From assembly GCF_002135375.1 (NCBI RefSeq), contig NZ_NEGH01000019.1, positions 1-46,548 of the forward strand: a stretch of DNA of 46,548 nt, read 5' to 3'. Under the pieces are notes generated by a model. It ran no database searches, was not told where the DNA came from, and worked only from the letters and a program-made list of their open reading frames with translations. The DNA is from Acinetobacter sp. ANC 4558. GTDB lineage: Bacteria; Pseudomonadota; Gammaproteobacteria; Pseudomonadales; Moraxellaceae. Position numbers and translations under genes: made by a program. This document shows positions 18,138-27,153 of this stretch, piece by piece. Numbering within the stretch: position 1 is the first letter of the stretch; every line of letters starts with the position of its first letter.

Positions 18138-19307
18138 TTAAACAATCTCTTTTCCAAATATTTCATTTAATCTATCGCGATTTTCTTGAACAAATTCAGA
18201 ATTATTTTTTAACTTATATTTCATCTCTTTTTTGAAATCAAACATTGATACACCTGCTTCTGCAAAATCCATTTGAAAAATAATATCATTAATGATTACA
18301 TTCGCCTGAGAGTCAGTTAAGCAACCGTCAATTTTAAACCACTTCACAAATTGCTGACAGTTCTCGTCATCAGAATATATATACCAAGAACGTGTAGAAG
18401 CATCAAACTTTGCACCTAATTCTTTTACAAAAATATTATCATTAAAATCAACGTCTAAGTATATTTTAACACGCTCACTTTCAATTTGTATATGATCTTT
18501 TAGGTTTTTACTACTGACGTTAAATCGAATACCAATCACAGCTCTACTTTTTTTAATGGTTTCATAATTCAACATAATATTAGTATGAGAATTAATCTCA
18601 TTAATAATTTTATCTAAAACGTAACGTCTAAAATCAACCCACCGATCATACTTTTTCTCACTGATGTCAATAATTGCTTTAACATTTTCTATCGATATTT
18701 CAACTTCATATGATTTTTTGTTTACATATTTAAATTGGTTTTTTATAAAATATGAATACAGACTCATACTCGTCACTGAATTTAATGCAAATAAATCCTT
18801 TAACTGATAAGTCGTAAAATTCCCACTCGCTAACCGAGTGAAATAAGGTAGTACTTCACGTGTAAAGCGTATTTGTAATGCATTTTTGGCATCATCTTCC
18901 CAACGCAATTCTCGAATAATCGGAACCACAGAATGAACCTTTTTTACTTTCTTTTTTGAATTTTCTAACGGTTCCTCAATAATAAAATGTGCTACTCGAG
19001 AAGAGAGTTCTTTATAAATACGATCAATCGCAACATTAATTGAATTTTTTTTATCTAATCCTAATAACTCACCTAAATCTGCTTTATGTAAATAAATATA
19101 AGTTTGTTCTGTAATTTCATAATTTTGATTATTCTTTTCACCATAATTAGCAACTGCCATCGCATATAATAAGGCTTTGTATTCATTTGTTGATAATTCA
19201 ATAGGACGAATAAGACGATTACTTGTACTTACTACACCATTTTGACGAATATTACCTATGCAATATGGTAAATAATCAATTTCATCTGTATCGTTAAAAG
19301 TATTCAT
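18138..19307 (-). CDS. Plasmid replication initiator (Rep_3/RepB type) with C-terminal DUF5710-like domain
   Basis: 389 residues from ATG 19307; a GTG 11 codons upstream would add a hydrophobic leader that does not fit the family. Residues ~35-260 show the tandem winged-helix pattern of Rep_3 initiators: ALLYAMAVANYG, then LHKADLGELLGLDKKN, then FALNSVTSMSLYSYF and DRWVDFRRYVLDKIINEIN. These proteins bind iterons and open the origin. Residues ~270-330 (IYLDVDFNDNIF, ELGAKFDASTRSWYIY) match the DUF5710 pattern, an unusual addition to an initiator. The gene reads away from the iteron array at 19728-19857, which probably is both its binding site and the autoregulatory region. Length exceeds the usual ~310 residues because of this tail. 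Confidence 0.85.
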   Translation of the reverse strand: MNTFNDTDEIDYLPYCIGNIRQNGVVSTSNRLIRPIELSTNEYKALLYAMAVANYGEKNNQNYEITEQTYIYLHKADLGELLGLDKKNSINVAIDRIYKELSSRVAHFIIEEPLENSKKKVKKVHSVVPIIRELRWEDDAKNALQIRFTREVLPYFTRLASGNFTTYQLKDLFALNSVTSMSLYSYFIKNQFKYVNKKSYEVEISIENVKAIIDISEKKYDRWVDFRRYVLDKIINEINSHTNIMLNYETIKKSRAVIGIRFNVSSKNLKDHIQIESERVKIYLDVDFNDNIFVKELGAKFDASTRSWYIYSDDENCQQFVKWFKIDGCLTDSQANVIINDIIFQMDFAEAGVSMFDFKKEMKYKLKNNSEFVQENRDRLNEIFGKEIV

Positions 19308-19506
19308 AAGAATATAGAAAATTAAATAATACTTATTCACTTATACATAAGGGTGGAAAAAAAATCAATCATTCACCTATATATGACCATTAAGTTTTTT
19401 CTTTCGTATTTATAAATAATTTTCGAGCAACAGATCGAGATGAAGTTATAAATAAATTATCTAATCTAATTTCAAAAGTGAATGTTTTATAATTTTTCAC
19501 CATTTA

Positions 19507-19857
19507 ATGACAAACTCTCCACCATAGTGCTCTAAATGGAAAAATTAAAACGATTATATTCATATAAATTTTAAAAACATTAAATTCTTAATAACTTTTA
19601 TCCACAACATCAGAAAAATAAATGACAAGAATTACACTTTAAATAAAAGTCAATAGAACTTAACCACAAGATAAGCATTTGAATATTATGATATTAATTT
19701 AATATTAAAAGAATATGTTAAATTATGGTGACAAGTATTGCACTGAAGTGACAATCTCTCCACTTTATCGTGACATCTCCCTCACCTTATCATGACAAGT
19801 CTTCCACTATAGAATGACATGGCTTTCACTTTATCGTGATAATCCTTCCACTCTTAA
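19507..19857. other. Iteron-type replication origin (oriV)
   Basis: The region upstream of rep contains a tandem iteron array (19728-19857), two isolated iteron-like units at 19507 (ATGACAAACTCTCCACCATA) and 19622 (ATGACAAGAATTACACTTTA), a perfect DnaA box TTATCCACA at 19598-19606, a variant box TTAACCACA at 19660-19668, and an extremely AT-rich stretch at 19681-19726 suited to DNA melting. These are the standard parts of an iteron plasmid origin. Confidence 0.85.
19728..19857 (+). repeat. Six tandem Rep-binding iterons
   Basis: Units begin at 19728, 19748, 19770, 19792, 19814 and 19836, with a 22-bp period except the first step of 20 bp. The consensus is RTGACAANNCTTCCACTTTA. The 22-bp period places all sites on one helix face. 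Confidence 0.88.
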
Positions 19858-19983
19858 AAATATAATTTATTGATTTTTAAACAATTATTAGTCATATAAT
19901 TATAATTAACTAATAATAATAAATATAAATTAAGAGAACACATCATTAAAAACTAAAAACCGAAATATTATTTTAGAAATAAG

Positions 19984-20000
19984 TGTAGCAAGTTGCTACA
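19984..20000. promoter_or_regulatory. 17-bp palindrome, copy 2 (candidate parS/par operator)
   Basis: The second copy of TGTAGCAAGTTGCTACA lies 48 bp before the parA start codon, in the position expected for an operator or centromere of a parAB operon. Confidence 0.72.
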
Positions 20001-20048
20001 AAGACCTTTATATTAACAATATATTTAATAAAATTAATTACGACAAAT

Positions 20049-20831
20049 ATGTCTACAAAGATTATTTCTATTGCGAATCATAAAGGCGGTTGCGGAAAAA
20101 CAACAACCGTCATTCATTTAGCATCAGAGTTAGCAAACTTAAATTATAAAGTTTTAATTATTGATTTAGATCCTCAAGCAAATGCAAGTTTACATCTTGG
20201 AATCAAACATCCTAGTGAAATAGAAATAACATCTGCAGAGCTTTTAATCGGTGAAATTCACCTTTTGCAAGAAGCGATAGAAGAAAAAACGAATATAGAT
20301 AATGTTTCATTAATTTATGGATCATTAAATTTAGGAAAAACTGAAGATCAATTAAAAGAAGATTCACCACGGCCATCTGAAGAATTAATTCAAAAATTAG
20401 AAATATTAGATGGAATTTATGATTTTATCTTAATTGATTGTCCTCCCAGTTTAAAATTATTGACAAGCAATGCATTAGCAGCATCTACACATGTCATAAT
20501 TCCAATAGAATCAGGTTCTCAATATGGTTTATATGGTGTTACTGATTTATTAAATCACTTGAAGAAAATTGAAAGAATTAATCCAAACTTAAAGTTATTA
20601 GGTGCATTATTAATTAAACATGATGAACGTCAAACGGTGTGTAAACTTATTCGAGAGGAAGCATTTCATCAGGTTGGATCATTAATGGCAACAACTATTC
20701 CACTGAGTACGAAAGTAAATCAAGCAGCTATATTACAACAATCATTATTACAATTAGATAAAGGAACAAAAGTTAGAAAAGCGTTTCAAAATTTAGCATT
20801 AGAAATAGTTCAGAAAATCAACTTGAATTGA
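20049..20831 (+). CDS. parA: ParA family partition ATPase
   Basis: 260 residues. Deviant Walker A HKGGCGKTT at residues 11-19, Walker A' IDLDPQANAS near residue 40 and Walker B IDCPPSLKLLTSNAL near residue 133 define ParA/Soj. The protein has no N-terminal HTH extension, so it resembles type Ib or chromosomal-type ParA that relies on ParB for operon control. It binds ATP and nonspecific DNA and moves ParB-loaded plasmid copies apart. parB follows after 7 bp. The 17-bp palindrome 48 bp upstream is a candidate binding site for ParB. Confidence 0.93.
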   Translation: MSTKIISIANHKGGCGKTTTVIHLASELANLNYKVLIIDLDPQANASLHLGIKHPSEIEITSAELLIGEIHLLQEAIEEKTNIDNVSLIYGSLNLGKTEDQLKEDSPRPSEELIQKLEILDGIYDFILIDCPPSLKLLTSNALAASTHVIIPIESGSQYGLYGVTDLLNHLKKIERINPNLKLLGALLIKHDERQTVCKLIREEAFHQVGSLMATTIPLSTKVNQAAILQQSLLQLDKGTKVRKAFQNLALEIVQKINLN

Positions 20832-20838
20832 GATAGAT

Positions 20839-21747
20839 ATGATTAGTCCTAAAGAGTTATTAGCTCAACGTCTGCAAAAAAACACTCAAAAACATCATAA
20901 CTCACAGCAAGAACAAGTTAACGAAATAAAAGAATTACGTCGAAATGTACAAATTAGTGAGATTAAAATGAGTCCAAATCAACCTCGGAAAGTTTTTGAT
21001 CAAAAAAATATTGAGAATTTAGCAGATTCAATTCATGAAATTGGGTTACTTCAACCAATTACAGTACGTCGCGTAAATGATACATATGAGTTAGTTGCTG
21101 GAGAAAGACGACTGAGAGCACATCAGTTTTTAAATAAAAAAACGATTGAAGTTCTTATTATTGATGCTACGGATCAAGATGTTGCATTATTAACACTAGC
21201 AGAAAACTTAAAACGTGAAGATCTAACAGATTATGAAGTTTATATTGGCTTAAGCTCGCTTGATGAGAAATTAAAAAAGAATAAACAAAAACTCGCAAAA
21301 TCTTTAGGCATGAATCGCGAGGATATGTATAAATATCTTTCTTTTGAAAAAATGCCAAAAGAAATAATTACAGATTTAAATAAAAATCCTGATTTACTCG
21401 CACGAACAGCTGCAACTGCTGTCAAAAAATTCTTATCTGATCATAATGATCAAGAAACCGAAGCTAAAGTTGCACTATTAAATGCTTGGAGTAAATTATT
21501 AAATAAAGAGTTAGAGCAAACTAAACTGGCTATATTTGCAGAACGATTACTTCATGCAAAAGCCAATCAAAAGCCAATTTCAAATTCAATTGTGCATAAA
21601 ATTGAACATGATGGAAAAATTGCAGGAAAAATTAATTTTGATCATAATGTGTTAAAGATTTCTTTAAAATTAAATCAGTTAAGTGATGAGGATTTAAATG
21701 AATTGGAAGGAGTTTTGTCTAAACTTTTACAGAAGACCAAGCTTTAA
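20839..21747 (+). CDS. parB: ParB family centromere-binding partition protein
   Basis: 302 residues. The N-terminal CTP-binding ParB/Srx fold is clear (MSPNQPRKVF, then GLLQPITVRR, GERRLRAHQ and ENLKREDLTDYEVY, residues ~48-140). A helix-turn-helix follows (KLAKSLGMNREDMYKYLSF, ~residues 150-175), then a C-terminal dimerisation region. It should load on parS, spread as a CTP clamp and stimulate ParA. The gene is 7 bp after parA. The likely parS is TGTAGCAAGTTGCTACA, present twice nearby; this pairing is inferred. Confidence 0.92.
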   Translation: MISPKELLAQRLQKNTQKHHNSQQEQVNEIKELRRNVQISEIKMSPNQPRKVFDQKNIENLADSIHEIGLLQPITVRRVNDTYELVAGERRLRAHQFLNKKTIEVLIIDATDQDVALLTLAENLKREDLTDYEVYIGLSSLDEKLKKNKQKLAKSLGMNREDMYKYLSFEKMPKEIITDLNKNPDLLARTAATAVKKFLSDHNDQETEAKVALLNAWSKLLNKELEQTKLAIFAERLLHAKANQKPISNSIVHKIEHDGKIAGKINFDHNVLKISLKLNQLSDEDLNELEGVLSKLLQKTKL

Positions 21748-22187
21748 AATAAAAGAGAAAATTATTCTCAAAAAGTACTTCTTTGTGTTTAAATAAGCAA
21801 AGAGATTAATGTTGTTTAAAAATAAGCTATAGATGTCGATTAACGAAATAAGAATAATAATTCTTAAAATAAAATAAGTTTAAGCAATAAAAATAATATT
21901 ATAGGTTGATGAAATGAATAATTTTAGTTTTTTAATAATCTATGTTCATCTGGTAATTGAATTTTTTTTTAATGTTTCTGTCGGAGGGACGGGAACGGGG
22001 ATAAAAAAATTAATATTTTAATTGAATGTTTTTTTTATTTAATTGAAAATAACTATGTGAATTTCAATGATTTAGTTTTATTTTACTAAATGCGATCATA
22101 AAATATTCAGACGTAACTTTGTTTATACATTATCTAAGGATAAATCTGTTATAAAATATCTTTGAAAATCATCAAATGATAAAATAG
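21748..22187. other. AT-rich intergenic region with isolated G-rich tract
   Basis: 440 bp, no gene seen. It stands out for a purine tract at 21983-22000 (GGAGGGACGGGAACGGGG) with four G-runs, in otherwise very AT-rich DNA, directly preceded by a T-rich stretch. It might fold as a G-quadruplex. No clear terminator for parB was found. Confidence 0.5.
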
Positions 22188-22994
22188 ATGAATATGAAAA
22201 ACTCTAGGCTTATTACTTCCGATAGTGAATCGACATTAAAAAATGTTTTGAATATTACGCAAATATTATCTTCTTGGTTAATCAAAAATGGCGTAGGTTA
22301 TAGTGATTATATATCATCACAAAAAACGATTTTTTATAATGCAGCTATTTTGGAATTAGAGCGGTTAGGACAAAAAAAGACCGATTCATCTATTAGTTTA
22401 TTATCGGGCTTGAATCGAAGAGATGTTGTTCAACTTCGCTTAGATCAAGGTGATATTCATCAATATATTGAAACTTTTCAGGTCAATCCTTTAGCAAGTG
22501 TTCCTGCACGTGTTTTAGCTTTATGGGTTGAAAAAGATATTGGTATGACCATACCTTATACAAATAGCGATTATAGTTTTGAATCATTAGTTCATGAAAT
22601 CTCAACGGAGAAGCATCCTAAATCTATATTGCTTGAACTGATTCGACTTGGTTTGGTTCATTTTGATAAAAAGTTAGTATATCTATTAGTGAATAGTTTT
22701 ACACCTGCACAAGTACCGAAAGTGAATGAAGATATTTTGTCCAATAATATTGTTCAACATCTTTCTGCAGGATTACATAATTTAATACATGCCGATAATC
22801 AATATTTAGAGCAGGCTATTTATGTAGATCATATTACGGAGGAGTCTGTACAATTGCTCAACAAGCTATCTTTGGAACTCTGGCGTGAGATTTCTAAAAA
22901 AATGCTTTCCCAAGCTGTAAGCTATTCAACTAAAGATAAAGATAAACAAGGTGCGGATAAAAAATTTGTATTAGGAATTTATCAAAACTATTAA
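22188..22994 (+). CDS. DUF6502 family protein
   Basis: 268 residues, no signal peptide or membrane helix. Residues ~18-80 (SSWLIKNGVGYSDYISSQ, then SSISLLSGLNRRDVVQL) follow the DUF6502 pattern: a helical region that looks like an HTH (short repeat of helix, SGLNRRDV turn, helix). The rest is all-helical. Family function is not established; a DNA-binding or regulatory role is a reasonable guess. It sits alone between parB and the archaic pilus operon, reading in the same direction, and ends at a strong terminator, so it is a separate transcript. Confidence 0.72.
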   Translation: MNMKNSRLITSDSESTLKNVLNITQILSSWLIKNGVGYSDYISSQKTIFYNAAILELERLGQKKTDSSISLLSGLNRRDVVQLRLDQGDIHQYIETFQVNPLASVPARVLALWVEKDIGMTIPYTNSDYSFESLVHEISTEKHPKSILLELIRLGLVHFDKKLVYLLVNSFTPAQVPKVNEDILSNNIVQHLSAGLHNLIHADNQYLEQAIYVDHITEESVQLLNKLSLELWREISKKMLSQAVSYSTKDKDKQGADKKFVLGIYQNY

Positions 22995-23029
22995 TACATG
23001 AATATTGCTGCTTAATAAAATATGAGCTT

Positions 23030-23070
23030 AAACCTATACTCGTTTGAAACGAGTATAGGTTTTATTTTTT
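23030..23070 (+). terminator. Rho-independent terminator after the DUF6502 gene
   Basis: AAACCTATACTCG pairs with CGAGTATAGGTTT around a TTTGAAA loop, followed by TATTTTTT. Confidence 0.88.
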
Positions 23071-23502
23071 CGATCGAATAATCTGAGTTCACCAATAAAT
23101 TTAGACAGGGGATATGAGATAAACGAAATAAAGGCGTAAATGATAATATTTAGTAAAGAATAATTAGAAATAATTCGCCTTATTTTTACGATTATTGATC
23201 AAGCAGTTGATGATTCATTTATAGGCTTAAAGTTACAAAATAATTAAAAATATTCATATGATAGATTTTTCAATAAAAAAATAAAGTATGAATATTGATT
23301 CAATATGTTAATTAATATGTGATTTATCTTACATAAAAAAATATGTTTTTTTTCTTGATATTTCAGTTATTTATGTTAATTTACTGCAACTTTCTAGTAG
23401 CGCAAATAATCACCAAGCTACATGAAAGAAATTGAAAAGCAAAGTTGTAGGTAAAAGATAACGATTGCTTTTTGAATATTCACTTTATTTTTAGGTCGTT
23501 AT
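23071..23502. other. Promoter region of the archaic pilus operon
   Basis: About 430 bp of AT-rich DNA with no gene. It must contain the promoter of the pilin at 23503. No confident -35/-10 pair or regulator site could be assigned. Confidence 0.5.
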
Positions 23503-23973
23503 ATGAAAAAAATTATCACTACTGCAGTTTTAGCTACTTCAGGTCTTATTTTTGCAGGACAAGCTTCTGCTACAGATGCACCGTCAAAGAGTGCAACTGG
23601 TAACTTTAATGTTAAAATTAATGTATTATCAACATGTGCGATTACTGCTGATGATATTGTTTTTACTGATATTACAAGCAATGCTACTGCAGATGACAAA
23701 GACGGTACATTATTGGTGACTTGTACAAATAAAACACCTTATAAAGTATCATTTGCGAGTAATGGTGTAATGACACACGGAACTGATTCAACAGCAACAA
23801 TTGCGTATTCTTTACTTGATAGTTCAAAAGCAGCATATTCTGAGTCAAACAAATTTTCTGGAGAAGGTACGGGGCTTGCACAAAGTATTCCGTTAACTGC
23901 TCGTGTGACTGGTTCTACAAATGTACGTGCAGGTTTATATACTGGTGCAGTAACAGCTACAGTAACTTACTAA
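23503..23973 (+). CDS. Spore coat U domain pilin, Csu-like archaic pilus major subunit
   Basis: 156 residues. Signal peptide residues 1-23 (LIFAGQASA-TD). The mature part is a single SCPU (spore coat protein U) pilin domain: Cys in VLSTCAITADDIVF, then LLVTCTNKTPYKVSF and the C-terminal GLYTGAVTATVTY beta-strand. This is the pattern of CsuA/B-type subunits of archaic (sigma class) chaperone-usher pili, which drive attachment to abiotic surfaces and biofilm in Acinetobacter. It is the first gene of a four-gene operon and, given its position, the likely major subunit. Confidence 0.87.
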   Translation: MKKIITTAVLATSGLIFAGQASATDAPSKSATGNFNVKINVLSTCAITADDIVFTDITSNATADDKDGTLLVTCTNKTPYKVSFASNGVMTHGTDSTATIAYSLLDSSKAAYSESNKFSGEGTGLAQSIPLTARVTGSTNVRAGLYTGAVTATVTY

Positions 23974-24017
23974 TATTTGATATGTTAGGGATATTCTTGA
24001 TTTAGAAGGATATCAAT

Positions 24018-24764
24018 ATGAAAAATACAGCGCATTTATCTTATTTTTTACGAGTATGTGGTGCGAGTATTTTAGTTGCAAATATTTTTATGCTACAGGC
24101 GCATGCTGTGAGTTTACAGGTTGCGCCTATTTTATTGGAGTTTGCTCCAAATGAACGGGTAAAAGAATTGTGGCTAAGTAATACTGGCGATGAAAATATT
24201 CGTGCACAAGTCAGAGTAAATGAGTGGGTACAAGAAAATCAAGAAGAGACTTTACAACCCTCTAAAAGTTTGATTGCAAGCCCAATGGTTTTAACCATCC
24301 CTACACAACAACGTCAGCTCGTTCGATTAATTCGAAATACGCCAGCTACGAATTCTGAACAGGCATTTCGTTTAATTGTCGATGAGTTACCAAATACTCA
24401 GCAAGAAACACAGAGTGGACTACAAGTTCTATTAAAGTACTCGATTCCTGTTTTTTTTAAAGTGTCTGATAGCAATAGTATGGATCAAGGCTTAACGTCT
24501 TTAAAAGGCATGAGTTTTAAGTCAAGCCCGCAAAAATTGACCGTGATCAATCAATCAAATGCATATAAGCGGTTTAGTCAACTTGCATATGTGAATGATA
24601 GAAATGAAAAAACAATGATTCAGCAAGGACTTGTTGGATATGTACTAAGTGGGAAAACCATGGAGTGGAAAATTCCCAACACGATCAAAGTGACCGAAGG
24701 TGGGAAGTTTGTTGCAGTCGTCAATTCAGATGTAAGTGAGCAAACTTTGCCTTTATCGCCTTAA
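24018..24764 (+). CDS. Periplasmic pilus chaperone, Csu-like (CsuC type)
   Basis: 248 residues. Signal peptide to about residue 30 (MLQAHA-VSLQ). PapD-like fold: N-terminal strand VSLQVAPILLEFAPNER, the LWLSNTGDENIRAQVRV strand, and the RQLVRLIRN G1-like motif near residue 100 that donates the complementing strand, followed by QAFRLIVDELP. Long G1 regions of this kind belong to archaic (sigma) pilus chaperones. The gene lies 44 bp after the pilin with a ribosome site AGAAGGA and ends just before the usher. Confidence 0.88.
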   Translation: MKNTAHLSYFLRVCGASILVANIFMLQAHAVSLQVAPILLEFAPNERVKELWLSNTGDENIRAQVRVNEWVQENQEETLQPSKSLIASPMVLTIPTQQRQLVRLIRNTPATNSEQAFRLIVDELPNTQQETQSGLQVLLKYSIPVFFKVSDSNSMDQGLTSLKGMSFKSSPQKLTVINQSNAYKRFSQLAYVNDRNEKTMIQQGLVGYVLSGKTMEWKIPNTIKVTEGGKFVAVVNSDVSEQTLPLSP

Positions 24765-24795
24765 CTGGGCGGAAATTCAAAGGAGTTTTCGAGCA

Positions 24796-27153
24796 TTGAA
24801 TATTCGAATTGGGTATCTTATTCCGATGGTGATCATATTTTCACCTCTGGTATTGGCGGAAACTCCTGAGATTACAGCTGAAATAGAAAATAATGTTCAA
24901 CAAGAGCTTTATTTAGATGTCATTCTGAATCAAGCTGAACAAACTCAAATTGGTCATTTTTTACAAAAAGAACAGCAATTGTATATTGATCTAACATCAT
25001 TAAATCAGTTTTCGATTTATTCACCTGTAGAACCTGTGATTATTGATCAAACTTCTTATATTAATCTTCAGCAAATCTCGGGGTTAACCTATCAATATGA
25101 TGATTTGAATCAAAAAATATCAATACAAGTACCCGTAGGGCTTTTGATTGGCAAAGGTCAATATGGTTATAAGAAACAACCCATTGCAGAAATAAACCCA
25201 CAACAACAAAAAACAGGTACCTTATTGAACTATACGGCTTTTGCTCAACGAAATGATGATCTACTCTCACTGAATGGTTGGAGTGAAATACGTGCATTTG
25301 GTTTGATGGGAGGCGTTTTTAGTACGTCTGGAAATTTTCAATATGCCGAACATCGTGCAGCGAAAGGACAAATCTTGGATACGTATTGGGAAAAAGATCT
25401 TCCTGAACAATTGCTTAGATTTAGACTTGGTGATGCACAAAGTTATGCATTACCTTGGACACGTTCCAGTCGAATTAGTGGATTAAGTTTATCTAAAAAT
25501 TTTGCCTTACAACCTTATGCAATTACAACACCTTTAATGAGTTTTAAAGGGCAGGTGGCTTTACCTTCACAAGTTGATTTAATTATTAATGGGATTGAAC
25601 AATTCTCTCAGAATGTTTCTCCAGGACAATTTGATATTCAAACAGCACCGACAATTACAGGTGCTGGAAATGCACAAATGGTGATTACTGATATTAATGG
25701 TCAACAACAAGTTATTGATTTAGCTTTATATCGAGGGGTAAATCTACTTGCACAAGGATTGAAAGATTGGTCTTTTAACTTAGGCTATCCTAAGTTAAAT
25801 TATGGTATTTCATCTTTTGATTATGGGAATGATTTAGCGTTTAGTGGAAATTATCGTTATGGTGTTTCAAATACGATGACGTTACAAACACATTCTGAAT
25901 TTACTCGTGGTTTAGGGCAAGCTGGACTTGGGACAATTTATCAATTAGGTCGTCGTGCGGGCGTTATTAATGTTTCTTATGCTTATAGTCATGCTTCTAA
26001 TCAAAGAGGGCAATTACTTGGCTTAGGCTATAGTTGGAATTCAACACTATTTAGTGTGAATTATAATACCTTACGAGAGTTTGGTGAGTTTAATGATATT
26101 GCAAGTTTAAATGGCTCTGGTTTTGCGAATCGATCAGATCAGATTTATTTAGGTGTGAGCACTAAAATAGGTCAGTTTGGTGGTAGTTATTTTAAGCAAG
26201 ACTATCGTGAAGTACAAAGCAGTAAATATTTACTGTTTAATTGGTCATATAATTTACCCCAGCGAGTTAACTTAAATTTTAGTTATAGTCATAATTTAGT
26301 GAATGGCGAAAATGGTTATTATTTATCTGCGAATATTCCATGGAATCGGAGAGATTCTAGTAATCTGAGCGTACAGCGAAATAATCAAGTGAATCAATAT
26401 GGTGCAAATTACAGTCATCCTTTAGATCAAGATCAAGGTGGTTTTGGCTGGCAATTAGCAGCAAATCATACCGATGAATATTCAAATTTTCAAAGTCAGC
26501 TTGATTATTTAGGACGATATGGATTAGCACAAGTTAATTTACAGCATTTACAGTCAGATCAGCAAAAAAACATAACCAATGTCTATGCCTCCGTGAGTGG
26601 TGGTTTAGTCATGGTTAAAGACACGATTTTACCGACACGTTTAAGTAATGGATCATTTGCGATTGTTTCAACGAGTCAAGTTGGGCATGTCCCTGTACAT
26701 CTTGAAAACCGTTTAATTGGCGAAACCAACAAGAAAGGTTATTTACTCTTAGATCGATTGAATCCGTATCAGCATAATAGTATTGCAATTAATACGTTAG
26801 AATTGCCGCTCGATATGAAAGTAGAAACAATTAAACAAGATGTTGTTCCTGCTCAATCAAGTGGTGTTTTTGTTGTATTCCCCATTTATAAAGTCAAATC
26901 AATTCAATTTCAAGCGGTGGATCAGCAAGATCAACCAATTACAGTAGGGAAAGGTATTTGGGATTCTTTATCTGCAATGCAACAAAAACAAGAGCCTAAA
27001 ATGGTTGTTGCTTATGACGGTATCGTCTATTTAGATGATGTCAAAAATGATGTACTGTATATTGGGGATCAGAAAAAATTCTGTCAGGTTCATATTCCAG
27101 AGCTTAGTACGCTTAACGGTTTTACAGATTTGGGACGAAAAGTATGTCAATAA
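24796..27153 (+). CDS. Outer membrane usher of archaic pili (CsuD type)
   Basis: About 785 residues from TTG 24796, which has an excellent ribosome site AAAGGAG ten bases upstream; a GTG at 24736 would overlap the chaperone and put 20 residues before the signal peptide. Signal peptide ~1-21 (IIFSPLVLA). A periplasmic N-domain (~25-130), the 24-strand barrel interrupted by a plug (QVDLIINGIEQFSQNVSPGQ), and C-terminal domains (GFTDLGRKVCQ at the end) follow the FimD/CsuD layout. Usher length fits archaic ushers. It secretes and polymerises the SCPU pilins. Overlaps the adhesin gene by 10 bp. Confidence 0.9.
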   Translation: MNIRIGYLIPMVIIFSPLVLAETPEITAEIENNVQQELYLDVILNQAEQTQIGHFLQKEQQLYIDLTSLNQFSIYSPVEPVIIDQTSYINLQQISGLTYQYDDLNQKISIQVPVGLLIGKGQYGYKKQPIAEINPQQQKTGTLLNYTAFAQRNDDLLSLNGWSEIRAFGLMGGVFSTSGNFQYAEHRAAKGQILDTYWEKDLPEQLLRFRLGDAQSYALPWTRSSRISGLSLSKNFALQPYAITTPLMSFKGQVALPSQVDLIINGIEQFSQNVSPGQFDIQTAPTITGAGNAQMVITDINGQQQVIDLALYRGVNLLAQGLKDWSFNLGYPKLNYGISSFDYGNDLAFSGNYRYGVSNTMTLQTHSEFTRGLGQAGLGTIYQLGRRAGVINVSYAYSHASNQRGQLLGLGYSWNSTLFSVNYNTLREFGEFNDIASLNGSGFANRSDQIYLGVSTKIGQFGGSYFKQDYREVQSSKYLLFNWSYNLPQRVNLNFSYSHNLVNGENGYYLSANIPWNRRDSSNLSVQRNNQVNQYGANYSHPLDQDQGGFGWQLAANHTDEYSNFQSQLDYLGRYGLAQVNLQHLQSDQQKNITNVYASVSGGLVMVKDTILPTRLSNGSFAIVSTSQVGHVPVHLENRLIGETNKKGYLLLDRLNPYQHNSIAINTLELPLDMKVETIKQDVVPAQSSGVFVVFPIYKVKSIQFQAVDQQDQPITVGKGIWDSLSAMQQKQEPKMVVAYDGIVYLDDVKNDVLYIGDQKKFCQVHIPELSTLNGFTDLGRKVCQ

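Noticed and set aside
23372..23382. TTATGTTAATT, resembling a XerD half-site of a dif/pdif module
   Set aside because: No acceptable XerC half-site lies at the required 6-bp distance on either side.
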